The position numbers were made by a program, and so were the translations under genes. Of a stretch of DNA of 64,000 nt, positions 33,172-43,643 are shown piece by piece (position 1 is the first letter of the stretch; every line of letters begins with the position of its first letter). Under the pieces are notes generated by a model, which did no database searches, was not told the origin of the DNA, and worked only from the letters and a program-made list of their open reading frames with translations. Source of the stretch: Lachnospiraceae bacterium (lineage in GTDB: Bacteria; Bacillota; Clostridia; Lachnospirales; Lachnospiraceae); contig JAFSGE010000056.1 in assembly GCA_017434885.1 (NCBI GenBank), forward strand, positions 124,001 through 188,000, in the 5' to 3' direction.

Positions 33172-35112
33172 TTACTCCGGCTTCCTGAAAAATCCGAATT
33201 GTCTGCCGTTATATTCAAATACCTCATGAAGGACAAACTGGTCTGACAGTCCCGGAAATTCCTCCTGCATATAATAAAGACTTTCCATAGAACAGAAAAA
33301 CCACTTCTCATCCTCCAAATCCAAACGGACTCTTTCCATCGTATCCAATGGCGTATTCTTGTAAGACCATTCCGTCGTGTGCAAATGGGTATCTCTGTCT
33401 ATCATGGATAACAGCTCCGGCACCCCTTCTCCGAAGGCTTTGGCATCCGGCGGTACCTGTACCCATACATAATCGGCAAACTCCTTAAGTTCTGCTCTCT
33501 TCCATATAGTTTCAGAAGATGTCTTTAACGCTTTTGGCATACAATAAAGGCTGTCAAACGCCATAATAAACAAAATCAGCGTTGTAATCACGCGGAGAGA
33601 TAAGAACCAAAAACGTTCCGGATTTTTCCGGACAGATTCCCTGTTTTCTTTCCATTCCAAGTAAATTTCCTGACTTTTCTGCAAAATCACCGCCTGCAAC
33701 AGCAGCATCAGGAATAAAATGATAAATATACTTCCTTCTGCAGCACGGTTAATGTAATAAAGCATTAATCCCAGACTCATAACACCTATCAGGAAGTAAA
33801 ACGGCATCCGTCCTTTTTCTTCCTTCTGTGGGAAGAAAATGCGCAGCATCCCCATTCCCGCAACTGTCAGAAACAGTGCAGTAGCTCCTGCCCATGCATG
33901 TGTCACATCGGGAAGCGGCAGTTCAATATTGCTGACATAATCCCTGTCAGAAATCAGCGGAAATAAAAATTCTTTCAAATCCAGAATACTGCCACCTGCA
34001 ATCAGGTTATATCCTGTCACTATTACATATGCCAGAATAAAAGGAATTACCGCATATATCATAAGTTCCCTTACAAGCAACAGCATTTTTTTCAGTGAAA
34101 GCCTCTCCCCGTCCATAATCTGCCATGCCCATCTGTACAACGCAAACGCAAGCATAATTACTAAACCTACTTCCGTTGACCACACAAAGGAGCATGCTAT
34201 CAGCACTACCGCAAGAATATTGTATTTCTTCTGTTTTTTATATTCCAAAAGAGCAAGTGCCACCATCATAATCGGAAAAATCATGCGATGAGGATGTACC
34301 TGCAAATAGACACCGCCCTGCATCAGCATAAAATATTCTTCGCCGATGGCAAACATTGCCAGATAAAAAATCACATCATCCTTTGCCAGATAATCCAGCA
34401 CATAAATAAACAATAAAATAGAAATTCCCGCAATCACTGCGCTGACTGCAAAAAGACCTGTCAGGTAATCGATATGGAAAAATTTATGCAGTACTTTCAA
34501 AACCGGCATATAAAAAATCGCATAATGTCCGTAAAGTGCCTGCATATCTTCACTGTAAGGAATCAGCCAGCAAACATTAATGATACTGTTGGTATAAGCA
34601 TGGCTGTGATAAGTTCCGCCCTGAATATCCTGAAAAATATTGGGTGCATAAAATTGCACGGATGTAAGCACGGTAAATACACTTGCCACAACAGCTCGAA
34701 TCACTTTTCTGATTTTATAAGTCTTTTCCTTCTGTTCTTTTCTCAGCAAAAACAGGCAGATAACAACCCCTGCCGCCATCAACGTAATCCACAACGGAAA
34801 AGGCATAAATCTTCGAACCAAATCTTCTTCGTTTAACGGAAAATCCGTATTCATTTCATTGATATAAAAAAGTATCATCCACAAAACCAGTGCCGCAACC
34901 GGCAATGCAGCCCATACTCTTTCAAACTGTCCTTCCCGCGCACCTGCTTTCTTGCCCGTTATCATATGACAAAGCAGCGTTGTTCCCACAAAAACAGCAC
35001 ATGCCATCACATAAAACATCATATAACTTACCGGCAGAATATTTCTCATCATTCCAAATAGCATAAATGCTATCAATCCGCAAAAAATACTTTTACCTTT
35101 CTGACAAATCAT
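33172..35112 (-). CDS. Large polytopic membrane protein of unknown function
   Basis: A 646-residue protein with roughly twelve hydrophobic helices, spread from residue 10 to about 530. A soluble C-terminal domain of about 110 residues follows (EFADYVWVQVPPDAKAFGE, then FNGRQFGFFRKPE-like end). The layout (many helices, a loop with HSHAYTNS between early helices, and a C-terminal extracellular domain) resembles GT-C glycosyltransferases or related lipid-linked sugar enzymes. I see no decisive motif, so no function is assigned. It is convergent in context with ribF upstream and NlpC/P60 downstream, all on one strand. Confidence 0.75.
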   Translation of the reverse strand: MICQKGKSIFCGLIAFMLFGMMRNILPVSYMMFYVMACAVFVGTTLLCHMITGKKAGAREGQFERVWAALPVAALVLWMILFYINEMNTDFPLNEEDLVRRFMPFPLWITLMAAGVVICLFLLRKEQKEKTYKIRKVIRAVVASVFTVLTSVQFYAPNIFQDIQGGTYHSHAYTNSIINVCWLIPYSEDMQALYGHYAIFYMPVLKVLHKFFHIDYLTGLFAVSAVIAGISILLFIYVLDYLAKDDVIFYLAMFAIGEEYFMLMQGGVYLQVHPHRMIFPIMMVALALLEYKKQKKYNILAVVLIACSFVWSTEVGLVIMLAFALYRWAWQIMDGERLSLKKMLLLVRELMIYAVIPFILAYVIVTGYNLIAGGSILDLKEFLFPLISDRDYVSNIELPLPDVTHAWAGATALFLTVAGMGMLRIFFPQKEEKGRMPFYFLIGVMSLGLMLYYINRAAEGSIFIILFLMLLLQAVILQKSQEIYLEWKENRESVRKNPERFWFLSLRVITTLILFIMAFDSLYCMPKALKTSSETIWKRAELKEFADYVWVQVPPDAKAFGEGVPELLSMIDRDTHLHTTEWSYKNTPLDTMERVRLDLEDEKWFFCSMESLYYMQEEFPGLSDQFVLHEVFEYNGRQFGFFRKPE

Positions 35113-35132
35113 TTATCTTCCTCTCCTTTGTT

Positions 35133-36056
35133 TTATATCTCATGATAGCATCTGCCTTCTTCCACATCTTTTATCATCTGTTCCCTCAAGGCTTCCACAC
35201 TATCAAATTTCTTTTCCGCTCTCTTATACTCTGCAAAAGACACTACCACTTCCGCACCATATAAGTCTCCCTCATAGTCATACAAATAGGTCTCGACACT
35301 GACAGCCTCCGTATCGTTTACTGTTGGTTTCTTACCGATATTTGTAATGGCTTTATACTCTTTTCCTCTGCAGTTTACAGTAGAATAATACACACCGTTC
35401 GGTGGCAAAAGCTTGTCTTTTTCGGGATAAATATTTAACGTGGGCATTCCCAATTTGCGTCCCAGTCTTTTGCCGCTTTCCACAGTACCTGTGATACTGT
35501 ACAGTCTTCCGAGAAGGAAAGAAGCTGTTTTCATATCTCCCTTTTCCACTGATTCCCTGACATAGGACGAACTGATTTCACGCTCTCCGTATAAAATTTT
35601 ACTGATTATTTCCACTTCAAATCCGCACTGCTCTGACATCTGATGCAGCAGATGACTGTTTCCCTTTCCGCCTGCACCGAAAGACAAATCACTTCCTGCC
35701 ACTATATACGCAGTATTTATCTGCTCTGCCAATACCTTTTCCACAAACTCCTCTGCAGGTATTGCTGCCGTTTCTTTATTTAACGGAAACTCTATTAAAA
35801 TATCAACGCCAAGACTTTCAAAGAGACGTCTCTTTTCAGAAAGCGGTGTAAGCTCTGCCTCCCCTGCTTTCCCAAAAAAGGATGCCGCAGGAGAATCGAA
35901 AGTAAAAACCACAGCTTTCATCCCTTTCATCTTTTGCTCCATCAAATGCAAAAGAAGTACCTTATGACCGATATGGATGCCATCAAATTTTCCGATTGCC
36001 ACAGCACTTTTTTCTGTCAGTTTAAAATCTGTGCGCCCATTTATAATCTGCATCAT
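35133..36056 (-). CDS. ribF: Bifunctional riboflavin kinase / FAD synthetase
   Basis: A 307-residue enzyme making FMN and FAD. The N-terminal nucleotidyltransferase has GKFDGIHIGHKVLL and SSYVRESVEKGD; the C-terminal kinase has GRKLGMPTLNI and GVYYSTVNCRGK. I chose ATG 36056 (MMQIINGRTDF) with AAGGG six bases upstream. The frame extends to 36182, but that would run into truB. The gene follows truB by 16 bases as in many Firmicutes. Confidence 0.96.
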   Translation of the reverse strand: MMQIINGRTDFKLTEKSAVAIGKFDGIHIGHKVLLLHLMEQKMKGMKAVVFTFDSPAASFFGKAGEAELTPLSEKRRLFESLGVDILIEFPLNKETAAIPAEEFVEKVLAEQINTAYIVAGSDLSFGAGGKGNSHLLHQMSEQCGFEVEIISKILYGEREISSSYVRESVEKGDMKTASFLLGRLYSITGTVESGKRLGRKLGMPTLNIYPEKDKLLPPNGVYYSTVNCRGKEYKAITNIGKKPTVNDTEAVSVETYLYDYEGDLYGAEVVVSFAEYKRAEKKFDSVEALREQMIKDVEEGRCYHEI

Positions 36057-36072
36057 TCGCTTCCCTTCCGTC

Positions 36073-36975
36073 TTATTGTTCAAAAAACAACTGCACAGGA
36101 CAGAGTAGTTTTCGTTTTTTATCATAACGGTACACCCCGTGGAATTTTCCTTCCGCACTGTATAAACGAACCTGCTCCTCATTGGTCAGTTCTTTTTCTG
36201 TCTTATATTCTTCTCTTTTTAGCTGATTGCCGTTAGCAAGTGCTTTCTGCGCATTTTCGCCTGCCACTACCGCATTCAAATGCGTAAACATCTCTTCCAC
36301 CGGAATCACTAACTCGTCAAGCCTTCCTTCATCTGCCATTTTTTGAATCTCGGAAAGCGGATAGGCTCTATCAATGCCAAAGCGACCGGACTGTGTTCTC
36401 TTAAGCGAAGTCATTACGGCTCCGCATCCAAGCTTCTGTCCGATATCATGACATAACGTTCTGATATAAGTACCTTTGGAACAGCGCACCCGGATACAGA
36501 ACTTTGGCATTTTCTCTTCCAGTATTTCAATTTCCAAAATCCTGACAGGGCGGCTTTTCCGCTCAATTTCCTTGCCTTCCCTTGCCAGTTCATAAAGCTT
36601 CTTTCCGTTTACTTTCAGCGCAGAATACATAGGCGGTGTCTGGTCATAATCCCCTACAAATGAGAGAATTACTTCTCTTACCTGCTCCTCTGTCGCTTCC
36701 ACTTTGCTTTCTGTAAGTACTTTACCTGAAATATCCTGGGTATCTGTTACCATTCCAAGTTCAAACTCTGCAATATATTCTTTTTCTTTCTCTGTAAGCA
36801 TGTCACACAATTTGGTAGCACTGCCGAGACAAACAGGAAGAACCCCCACCGCATCGGGGTCGAGGGTTCCTGTATGACCGATTTTTTTCTGTTTACAGAT
36901 ACCACGCAGCTTTGCTACTACATCATGGGAGGTAAATCCCTTTTCTTTGTAGACATTGATGATTCCGTGTTTCAT
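36073..36975 (-). CDS. truB: tRNA pseudouridine(55) synthase
   Basis: A 300-residue enzyme making pseudouridine 55 of tRNA. The catalytic Asp is in HTGTLDPDAVGVLPV; KGTYIRTLCHDIG and KRTQSGRFG are conserved. The C-terminal PUA-like part is present. It belongs to the nusA-infB operon order. Confidence 0.97.
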   Translation of the reverse strand: MKHGIINVYKEKGFTSHDVVAKLRGICKQKKIGHTGTLDPDAVGVLPVCLGSATKLCDMLTEKEKEYIAEFELGMVTDTQDISGKVLTESKVEATEEQVREVILSFVGDYDQTPPMYSALKVNGKKLYELAREGKEIERKSRPVRILEIEILEEKMPKFCIRVRCSKGTYIRTLCHDIGQKLGCGAVMTSLKRTQSGRFGIDRAYPLSEIQKMADEGRLDELVIPVEEMFTHLNAVVAGENAQKALANGNQLKREEYKTEKELTNEEQVRLYSAEGKFHGVYRYDKKRKLLCPVQLFFEQ

Positions 36976-37030
36976 ATTTTACCATTACTTTCCTGTCTGC
37001 ATTCTTAATCAGCTTAACGCCATGCTCTTT

Positions 37031-37981
37031 TTACAGCTGCTTTGCAATCTCTGCAATTAATTTATCAATAATTTCCTGCGAATCTCCCTGCATGGTTACA
37101 CCGGCCGCTTTCACATGACCGCCTCCGCCAAAACAGGAAGCCACTTTTGCCATATCTACGTCTCCGCTGGCACGCAGGCTTGCTTTATATTCCTTTTCTT
37201 TCATCTCATACAAAAACAGGGCGCATTCCACCCCCTTCGTATTTCTGAGCTGACTGACAATTCCGTCCAAATCCTTGGTATTTGCCTGATAGCGCTCCAT
37301 CATAGCGATGTCCGCCACACCCACAATGCACTTACCGTCTAAATACAGCTTGCTCTCTGTGAGTACTTGTCCCATAATCCGGTTCTGAACAAAAGTCTTT
37401 TCATAAAAAGTACTGTCTATCAATCTGGGAAAATCGAAACCGTAGGCAATCAGTTTTGCCGCAATTTCCAGTGTCTGCGGCGCTGTATTGGAATACTGGA
37501 ATACACCTGTGTCATGAATGATTCCTATGTATAATGCCTTGGCAATTTCTTCATCTATTACACGTTTATCTTCCATCACCTGATATACCAGTTCACTTGC
37601 AGAGCTTGCGGTGGGTACCACATAATTCACATCTCCGCAACCTGTCGCATTACTGATATGATGGTCAATGTTAACCGTTTTCTTTGCACTGTCAAAAAAC
37701 TTTTCTGCCTCTCCCAGTCTCGACTTCTCACAATCCAAAGCAATAAACACATCAAAATTTTCTGTAACAGGTTGAAAATCACTGCAGATTTCACCGACAC
37801 CACTAATACAGTTAAAAATATCGGCCGGTTTTTCTATCATCACCTGAATCTGCGCATCCTTGCACAATTTTTTCAGATAAAGATAAAGTCCCATAACAGA
37901 ACCCACACAGTCTCCGTCCGGTCTTACATGACCGCTGATACCGATTGTTTTTGCACCTTTTACTTCTTCATAAATATTCAT
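37031..37981 (-). CDS. nrnA: DHH-family oligoribonuclease / pAp phosphatase NrnA
   Basis: A 316-residue DHH/DHHA1 phosphoesterase degrading short RNA oligomers and 3'-phosphoadenosine 5'-phosphate. Motifs are GHVRPDGDCVGSV, DHHISNATG and the DHHA1 GGGGHVKAAG. Location between rbfA and truB is the Firmicutes norm. A nested palindrome lies directly upstream (38009-38080). Confidence 0.95.
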   Translation of the reverse strand: MNIYEEVKGAKTIGISGHVRPDGDCVGSVMGLYLYLKKLCKDAQIQVMIEKPADIFNCISGVGEICSDFQPVTENFDVFIALDCEKSRLGEAEKFFDSAKKTVNIDHHISNATGCGDVNYVVPTASSASELVYQVMEDKRVIDEEIAKALYIGIIHDTGVFQYSNTAPQTLEIAAKLIAYGFDFPRLIDSTFYEKTFVQNRIMGQVLTESKLYLDGKCIVGVADIAMMERYQANTKDLDGIVSQLRNTKGVECALFLYEMKEKEYKASLRASGDVDMAKVASCFGGGGHVKAAGVTMQGDSQEIIDKLIAEIAKQL

Positions 37982-38008
37982 GGGATAACCAGCCTTTCCT
38001 ATAACCGG

Positions 38009-38080
38009 TTGTAACTATCCGGAGCAAAAGCAAAGCCTTATAAAAGCGGCTTTGCCCATGTAAACTCTGAATAGTTACAA
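38009..38080. repeat. Nested palindrome between rbfA and nrnA
   Basis: An outer perfect 10-bp inverted repeat (TTGTAACTAT 38009-38018, ATAGTTACAA 38071-38080) encloses an inner perfect 8-bp repeat (GCAAAGCC 38030-38037, GGCTTTGC 38048-38055). It fills most of the 106-base gap. There is no T-run after it, so it is not a plain terminator. It resembles a short palindromic extragenic element or a structured RNA. Confidence 0.7.
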
Positions 38081-38087
38081 TCATTCC

Positions 38088-38456
38088 TTATTCTTCCCGA
38101 TTGTCATTACTGATTACATCATCAATCAGCTTCGACATTCTGACACCGTATGCAATGGACTCATCCACAATAAAACGGATTTCCGGTGTATTGCGGAGAT
38201 TAATCTTCTTTGCAAGCTGATTTTTGATATACCCTTCGGCACTCTTAAGTCCCGCCATGGTATCCGCAATCACCTGCTCGTCACCGTATACACTGATCCA
38301 TGCTTTACAGGTCTTTAAATCAGGTGCTACTTCCACGGCCACCACGGAAGTAAGCGGGCTGATTCTGGGGTCTTTAATTTCTCCCCTGATTACTTCAGCC
38401 AGAACTCTTAGCACCTCCCCGTTGATACGGGTGTTTTTCATACTGTTTTTTCTCAC
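38088..38456 (-). CDS. rbfA: Ribosome-binding factor A
   Basis: A 122-residue KH-like ribosome maturation factor ([21 protein letters not shown], then [16 protein letters not shown]). The start is GTG 38456, with GGAGG seven bases upstream; it overlaps the infB stop by 4 bases. It acts in 30S maturation and cold adaptation. Confidence 0.96.
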   Translation of the reverse strand: MRKNSMKNTRINGEVLRVLAEVIRGEIKDPRISPLTSVVAVEVAPDLKTCKAWISVYGDEQVIADTMAGLKSAEGYIKNQLAKKINLRNTPEIRFIVDESIAYGVRMSKLIDDVISNDNREE

Positions 38457-41329
38457 CTGGGAACCTCCACCATAATATAAGCTTCCACAATATCAAGTTC
38501 CTGCATCTGGTCAAAGCCTTCAAATACAAGACCACATTCAAATCCTGCTCTGACTTCTTTTACGTCATCTTTAAATCTCTTTAAGGACTTCAGCTCACCT
38601 TCGTAAATCTGATTTCCTTCTCTGCTGATACGAACCTTACAGTCTCTCTGGAAGGTACCGTCAAGCACGTAGGAACCTGCAATATTACCAACCTGAGACG
38701 CCTTGAAGATTTGTCTTACTTCTGCGTGACCGATTACCTTTTCCTCAAAGATAGGATCAAGCATACCCTTCATGGCAGCTTCGATATCTTCAATTGCCTG
38801 ATAGATAACCTTATAAAGCTTCACATCAACGCCTTCACGCTCTGCAATCGCCTTTGCTGTGGCATCGGGACGTACATTAAACCCGATAATAATTGCATTG
38901 GATGCAGATGCTAAGGTCACGTCGGATTCGTTTACGGCACCTACGCCGCCGTGGATACATTTTACCACAACTTCTTCGTTGGAAAGCTTCATGAGACTCT
39001 GCTTCACAGCTTCCACACTACCCTGAACGTCTGCCTTAACAATAATGTTCAGTTCTTTCAGATTACCTGCCTGAATCTGGGTAAACAAATCATCCAGAGA
39101 CATTTTTGCTTTGGTTTCTTCCAGCATCTTTTCTTTGTTCTGAGCCAGGTAGGTTTCTGCATAAGATTTTGCCTGCTTATCACTTTCATGGGCAATAAAC
39201 ACTTCACCTGCACTGGGTACATCGGAAAGACCTAAAATTTCTACAGGTGTAGAAGGTGTTGCTTCTTTTACCCTTCTTCCCTTGTCATCAATCATGGCTC
39301 TTACTTTACCGTGGCTTGCGCCTGCAGAGATAAAGTCACCCACATGCAGCGTACCCTTCTGTACCAAAACGGTTGCGACAGGACCACGTCCCTTGTCAAG
39401 CTCAGCCTCGATAACAAGACCTCTTGCTCTTCTGTCAGGATTTGCCTTCAGTTCCATAATTTCGGAAGTGAGCAGAATGGTTTCCAGAAGGTCTTCAATA
39501 CCTTCTCCTGATTTCGCGGATACCGGTACAAATTCCGTACTTCCGCCCCAGTCTACGGGAATCAGTTCGTATTCTGTCATTTCCTGCTTCACTCTGTCGA
39601 TGTTGGCACTGGGCTTATCAATCTTGTTAACAGCCACAATAATTTCAATTCCCGCTGCCTTAGCATGGTTAATTGCTTCCACTGTCTGAGGCATTACACC
39701 GTCGTCTGCCGCAACTACCAAAATTGCAATATCGGTAGAATTTGCACCACGCATACGCATAGCCGTAAAGGCTTCATGTCCCGGTGTATCAAGGAATGTA
39801 ATGGTCTGACCGTTAATAGTTACAGTATACGCACCAATGTGCTGTGTAATACCTCCGGCTTCTTTGTCTGTTACGTTTGTCTTACGGATTGCATCCAAAA
39901 GGGATGTTTTACCATGGTCAACGTGACCCATAACACAAATTACGGGAGGTCTGCTTACTAAGGATTCTTCCGCCTCGTCTTCTTCTTTCAGAAGTTCTTC
40001 GATAACGTCAACCTTCACTTCTTTTTCACAAATAATTTCATATTCGATTGCAATGTTCTCTGCATCTTCAAAAGAAATTTCAGAGTTTACGGTTACAATC
40101 TGTCCCTGAAGGAACAGTTTTTTGATAATCACGGATGGCTGCATCTTCATCTTATCAGCCAAATCCTTAATGGTAAGTGATTCCGGAATGGTAATTACCT
40201 TAATCTGTTCTTCTGCAACAGTTTCTACTTTCTTTTCCGGTTTGATAAACTTACCGGGTTTATTCTTACCCTTTACTGCTCCATCCTCTTCTTCATAGAA
40301 GAAATCTTTTCTTGACTTTTTGTCACGTTCCTGATTGCTTCTGCGCTTTTCATCAGTTCTGGGTTTTTCCATGTCTTTAACGGGAGCTTCCGGAATGAAA
40401 CTCTTACCCGGCTTTTCAGGTTTTCTGAATCGAGCATCCTGCCCGCTGTTTCCTTTTTCAGGACGAGCACCACCTTGAGCAGGTCTGCCGCCGCCTTGAT
40501 GATTGCTGCCAGTGCGGAAATCGCCCCTGCCGTTCTGACCATTCTGGCGATTACCGAAAGAGCCTCCTCTGCCTTCATTTCTCTGACCTCTTTGTTCCTG
40601 ATTGTTTCCGGAGTTTCCTGCATTTCTTTCATTTCTGGGATATCTCTCCTCTTTTACAGGTGTCTTCTGCACATGCTGCTGTGTTTCCGATGCAACAGAT
40701 TCTGCAGATGCTACAGTCTTAGCAACCTCTCTATTTTCCTTCTGGGCTGCAGCATTTTTTGCTGCAATCCTTTCGTTTTCCATTCTTCTTGCATTTTCCT
40801 TAAAATCAGGTTTTATGCTGTCCGGCACGGAAGGCGCAGTAAGCGGTCTGATAATCTTGTGAGGTGCCTCCTGCACTCTTCCCTGGGCAGGATGGTTGCC
40901 GCCTCCCTGGGGTCTGTTTCCCTGATTTGCATTCTGGGCGGGACGTCTCTCGCCACCCTGACGCTGTCCGGGAATATTGCTGTTGTGAGGATTGCTCACA
41001 AAGATAATTTTCTTTTTCTTCTTAGGTGCTTCCTGCACAGGTGTTACCGCTTTTTCTTCCTTTGCAGGTGCCTTTTCTTCTTTTACCATTTCTGCTTTCT
41101 CTGCAGTAGCCACAGGCTTTTCAGCTGCAGGTGCGCTTTCTTTTGCAGATATATCATCTGCTTTAGATGTCTGCTGTCCGAAAGCTTTTTTTACCATATT
41201 GACTGCATCGTCCTCTACAGAACTCTGAGCCGCTTTTACTTCAATACCTTTATCCTGTAAAAAGGCAATGATTTCTTTGCTTTGCATATTCAATTCCTTT
41301 GCAAGTTCATGCACTTTCATTTTTGCCAT
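38453..41329 (-). CDS. infB: Translation initiation factor IF-2
   Basis: A 958-residue GTPase that delivers initiator tRNA. An IF2N motif occupies the start ([19 protein letters not shown]). A long low-complexity segment rich in Ala, Lys, Gln, Asn, Gly and Arg fills about 55-370. A second IF2N lies near 385 and the G domain near 460-620 ([34 protein letters not shown]). The C-terminal initiator-binding domains are present. The N-terminal extension is long but within the range of Lachnospiraceae. Confidence 0.98.
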   Translation of the reverse strand: MAKMKVHELAKELNMQSKEIIAFLQDKGIEVKAAQSSVEDDAVNMVKKAFGQQTSKADDISAKESAPAAEKPVATAEKAEMVKEEKAPAKEEKAVTPVQEAPKKKKKIIFVSNPHNSNIPGQRQGGERRPAQNANQGNRPQGGGNHPAQGRVQEAPHKIIRPLTAPSVPDSIKPDFKENARRMENERIAAKNAAAQKENREVAKTVASAESVASETQQHVQKTPVKEERYPRNERNAGNSGNNQEQRGQRNEGRGGSFGNRQNGQNGRGDFRTGSNHQGGGRPAQGGARPEKGNSGQDARFRKPEKPGKSFIPEAPVKDMEKPRTDEKRRSNQERDKKSRKDFFYEEEDGAVKGKNKPGKFIKPEKKVETVAEEQIKVITIPESLTIKDLADKMKMQPSVIIKKLFLQGQIVTVNSEISFEDAENIAIEYEIICEKEVKVDVIEELLKEEDEAEESLVSRPPVICVMGHVDHGKTSLLDAIRKTNVTDKEAGGITQHIGAYTVTINGQTITFLDTPGHEAFTAMRMRGANSTDIAILVVAADDGVMPQTVEAINHAKAAGIEIIVAVNKIDKPSANIDRVKQEMTEYELIPVDWGGSTEFVPVSAKSGEGIEDLLETILLTSEIMELKANPDRRARGLVIEAELDKGRGPVATVLVQKGTLHVGDFISAGASHGKVRAMIDDKGRRVKEATPSTPVEILGLSDVPSAGEVFIAHESDKQAKSYAETYLAQNKEKMLEETKAKMSLDDLFTQIQAGNLKELNIIVKADVQGSVEAVKQSLMKLSNEEVVVKCIHGGVGAVNESDVTLASASNAIIIGFNVRPDATAKAIAEREGVDVKLYKVIYQAIEDIEAAMKGMLDPIFEEKVIGHAEVRQIFKASQVGNIAGSYVLDGTFQRDCKVRISREGNQIYEGELKSLKRFKDDVKEVRAGFECGLVFEGFDQMQELDIVEAYIMVEVPR

Positions 41330-41344
41330 TTATTTACCTCCGTC

Positions 41345-41659
41345 TCATTTGAAAGCTTCCAAATTTTTTACTATGTTTGCTGCCATCCCTTGATCCGTCA
41401 CCGCTATTGATGCTCTCATCTGCTTACCGATTGCTTTTCCAAGTGATTCTTTATCACTGTAAAAATAAATCGGTATATTTCGATAGTTGCACATATTGGT
41501 AAACATCTTTTTGGTATTGTCGGATGCATCTACCCCCACAATCACCAGTGCAGCTTTTCCCTCTTTGATTGCTTTTTCTGTTGAAAATTCACCGCTCACC
41601 AGATTTCTTCCTCTGGCCGAGAGCCCCAACAGGGATAATACTTTATCCATTTTCTTCAT
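41345..41659 (-). CDS. L7Ae-family ribosomal protein YlxQ
   Basis: About 104 residues, L7Ae/L30e fold, binding kink-turn RNA (KVLSLLGLSARGRNLVSGE, then ALVIVGVDASDNTKKMF). I chose ATG 41659 (MKKMDKVLSLL), four bases after AAGGAG; ATG 41650 is possible. It overlaps the end of ylxR by 17 bases and precedes infB, as in Bacillus. Confidence 0.93.
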   Translation of the reverse strand: MKKMDKVLSLLGLSARGRNLVSGEFSTEKAIKEGKAALVIVGVDASDNTKKMFTNMCNYRNIPIYFYSDKESLGKAIGKQMRASIAVTDQGMAANIVKNLEAFK

Positions 41660-41912
41660 CAAACTCCTTTTCCAGGCTGTCATAGACATCATTTGGAATG
41701 CTCATTTTAAAAGACCGTTCCAATCCTTTATTTTTTCTGGCTTTTATCAGACACTCTTTGGAAATACAAAGATATGCCCCTCTGCCGTTTTTCTTGCCTG
41801 TTTTATCCAGTGTAATGGTATCTTCCGGTGTTTTCAGCACACGCATCATCTCTTTTTTGCTTTTCATTTCACCGCAGCCCACACACTGCCTTAAGGGAAT
41901 TTTTTTTGCCAT
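41643..41912 (-). CDS. YlxR family RNA-binding protein
   Basis: An 89-residue YlxR protein (CVGCGEMKSKKEMMRVLKTP, then KKNGRGAYLCISKECL). The conserved GRGAYLC motif is intact. It lies between nusA and ylxQ; the family is linked to RNA binding and in Bacillus to regulation of many genes. Confidence 0.95.
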   Translation of the reverse strand: MAKKIPLRQCVGCGEMKSKKEMMRVLKTPEDTITLDKTGKKNGRGAYLCISKECLIKARKNKGLERSFKMSIPNDVYDSLEKEFDEENG

Positions 41913-41927
41913 ACAGATGCTCCTTTC

Positions 41928-43082
41928 TTATTCAAGGTCTCCATCTTCAGCTTCTTCGTATCCCTCGTATTCTTCATACTCCTCGTACTCACCCTCTTCG
42001 TACTCATCATACTCATCCATATAATCTTCATAACGGAATCCGGGTGCATCCTTAGCCTGTGTTTCACTCTTAATATCAATCTTATATCCTGTCAGTCTTG
42101 CAGCAAGTCTTGCATTCTGTCCTTCCTTACCGATTGCAAGAGAAAGCTGATAATCGGGAACAACTACCTTTGCTGTCTTTTCATCGGGATCTGCAAATAC
42201 CGCAACAATCTTTGCAGGTGATAATGCATTCTGAATCAGGTTACCGGGGTTCTCATCCCAGTTGATAATATCAATTTTTTCGCCTCTGAGCTCATTTACG
42301 ATAGAGTTTACTCTGTCACCGTTCATACCTACGCATGCACCTACTGCATCTACGTTGGGATTTACGCTGCGGACAGCCATCTTGGTTCTGCTTCCCGCTT
42401 CTCTGGCAATACTCATAATTTCTACTGTTCCGTCTTTGATTTCGGTTACTTCAGCCTCAAACAATCTCTTTACCAGTTCAGGATGAGTACGGCTCACTAA
42501 AATTCTGGGACCCTTGGGAGTATTCTTTACTTCAAGAATATATACTTTAATTCTCTCGGTAGGCTTAAATGTTTCTCCCTTTACCTGCTCACTTTCGTTT
42601 AAGATACCGTCTGCCTTTCCGAGGTTAATGCTGATGTTTTTTCCAACGTAACGCTGCACAATACCGGTTACCACATCTTTTTCTTTTTCAAAATACTGAT
42701 TATAAATAACACTTCTTTCTTCTTCTCTGATTTTCTGTAAAATCACGTTCTTTGCATTCTGTGTCGCAATACGACCGAATTCCTTGGACTTAATTTCCAC
42801 ATTCAGGATGTCACCAATCTGTGCATCAGATTTCTGCTTCTGTGCATCATCAAGGGAAATCTGAAGGCAATCATCTTCCACTTCCTCTACCACTTCTTTT
42901 TCTGCATAGCAAAGGAAATCGCAGGTTTTTCTGTCGATTTCAACCTTTACGTTATCGGATTTACCGAAATGGTTCTTGCAGGCGGTAATCAAAGAGTTCT
43001 CAATCGCCTCAAAAAGAGTTTCTTTGCTGATTTCTTTCTCCTTCTCCAAAATATCCAATGCTTCCATTAATTCTTTGTTCAT
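41928..43082 (-). CDS. nusA: Transcription termination/antitermination factor NusA
   Basis: A 384-residue RNA polymerase-associated factor with an N-terminal domain, S1 (about 135-200), and two KH domains (about 200-345; GACVGMNGDRVNSIVNELRGE, then LAIGKEGQNARLAARLTGYKI). It lacks the C-terminal acidic repeats of E. coli NusA, but carries instead a short tail made almost only of Glu, Asp, Tyr and Gly (about 350-384). The encoding DNA (about 41937-42030) is a degenerate tandem repeat. Confidence 0.97.
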   Translation of the reverse strand: MNKELMEALDILEKEKEISKETLFEAIENSLITACKNHFGKSDNVKVEIDRKTCDFLCYAEKEVVEEVEDDCLQISLDDAQKQKSDAQIGDILNVEIKSKEFGRIATQNAKNVILQKIREEERSVIYNQYFEKEKDVVTGIVQRYVGKNISINLGKADGILNESEQVKGETFKPTERIKVYILEVKNTPKGPRILVSRTHPELVKRLFEAEVTEIKDGTVEIMSIAREAGSRTKMAVRSVNPNVDAVGACVGMNGDRVNSIVNELRGEKIDIINWDENPGNLIQNALSPAKIVAVFADPDEKTAKVVVPDYQLSLAIGKEGQNARLAARLTGYKIDIKSETQAKDAPGFRYEDYMDEYDEYEEGEYEEYEEYEGYEEAEDGDLE

Positions 43083-43133
43083 TTTTTCCTTATCCCTTTC
43101 CGTCCATTCTATGTATGGACTATCCTATTCTTG

Positions 43134-43601
43134 TTAAAAATCAAAAGCCAGTCTTATCAAGGCTATATCGTTTCTCGCAAATAACACTTCTTTGCCTTCT
43201 TCGGTTTCAATGGTAATCTGTTTTTCATCAAAGGACTTCAAAATGCCTTCAAACTCCTTACTTCCGTTAAGCGGCTTGTAAGTTTTAATCTCTACCGCCT
43301 GCCCGATACTTTTTTGCAGATGCTTATCTTTTTTTAAGGTTCTTCCAAGTCCCGGACTACTCACTTCAAGAATATACGCATCTTCAATAAAATCCGTTCT
43401 GTCAAGTTCATCGGAAAGTGCTCTGCTGACAGCTTCACAATCATTGATATTCACGCCCTCTTCCTTATCAATATAGGCTCTCAAATACCAGTCACTTCCC
43501 TCTTTGACATATTCAATGTCGTAGATTTCCACCCCATTTTTTTTGGCAATGGGAAGAAGCAGTTCCTCTGTTCTTGCCTCATAGGTATCTCTTTTTGACA
43601 T
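43134..43601 (-). CDS. rimP: Ribosome maturation factor RimP
   Basis: A 155-residue RimP (NGVEIYDIEYVKEGSDWYLR, then CEAVSRALSDELDRTDFI and LEVSSPGLGRTLKKD). Needed for 30S maturation. It is the first gene of the nusA-infB operon. The ATG has AGAGGTGAAAG upstream. Confidence 0.97.
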   Translation of the reverse strand: MSKRDTYEARTEELLLPIAKKNGVEIYDIEYVKEGSDWYLRAYIDKEEGVNINDCEAVSRALSDELDRTDFIEDAYILEVSSPGLGRTLKKDKHLQKSIGQAVEIKTYKPLNGSKEFEGILKSFDEKQITIETEEGKEVLFARNDIALIRLAFDF

Positions 43602-43643
43602 TCTTTCACCTCTCTTACCGTTTGTTCCCTCATTACTTCAACA

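Noticed and set aside
40475..41260. Plus-strand open frame of 261 codons rich in Cys, Phe and Ser
   Set aside because: It is the antisense of the low-complexity part of infB. The composition is an artefact of that repeat-rich coding sequence.
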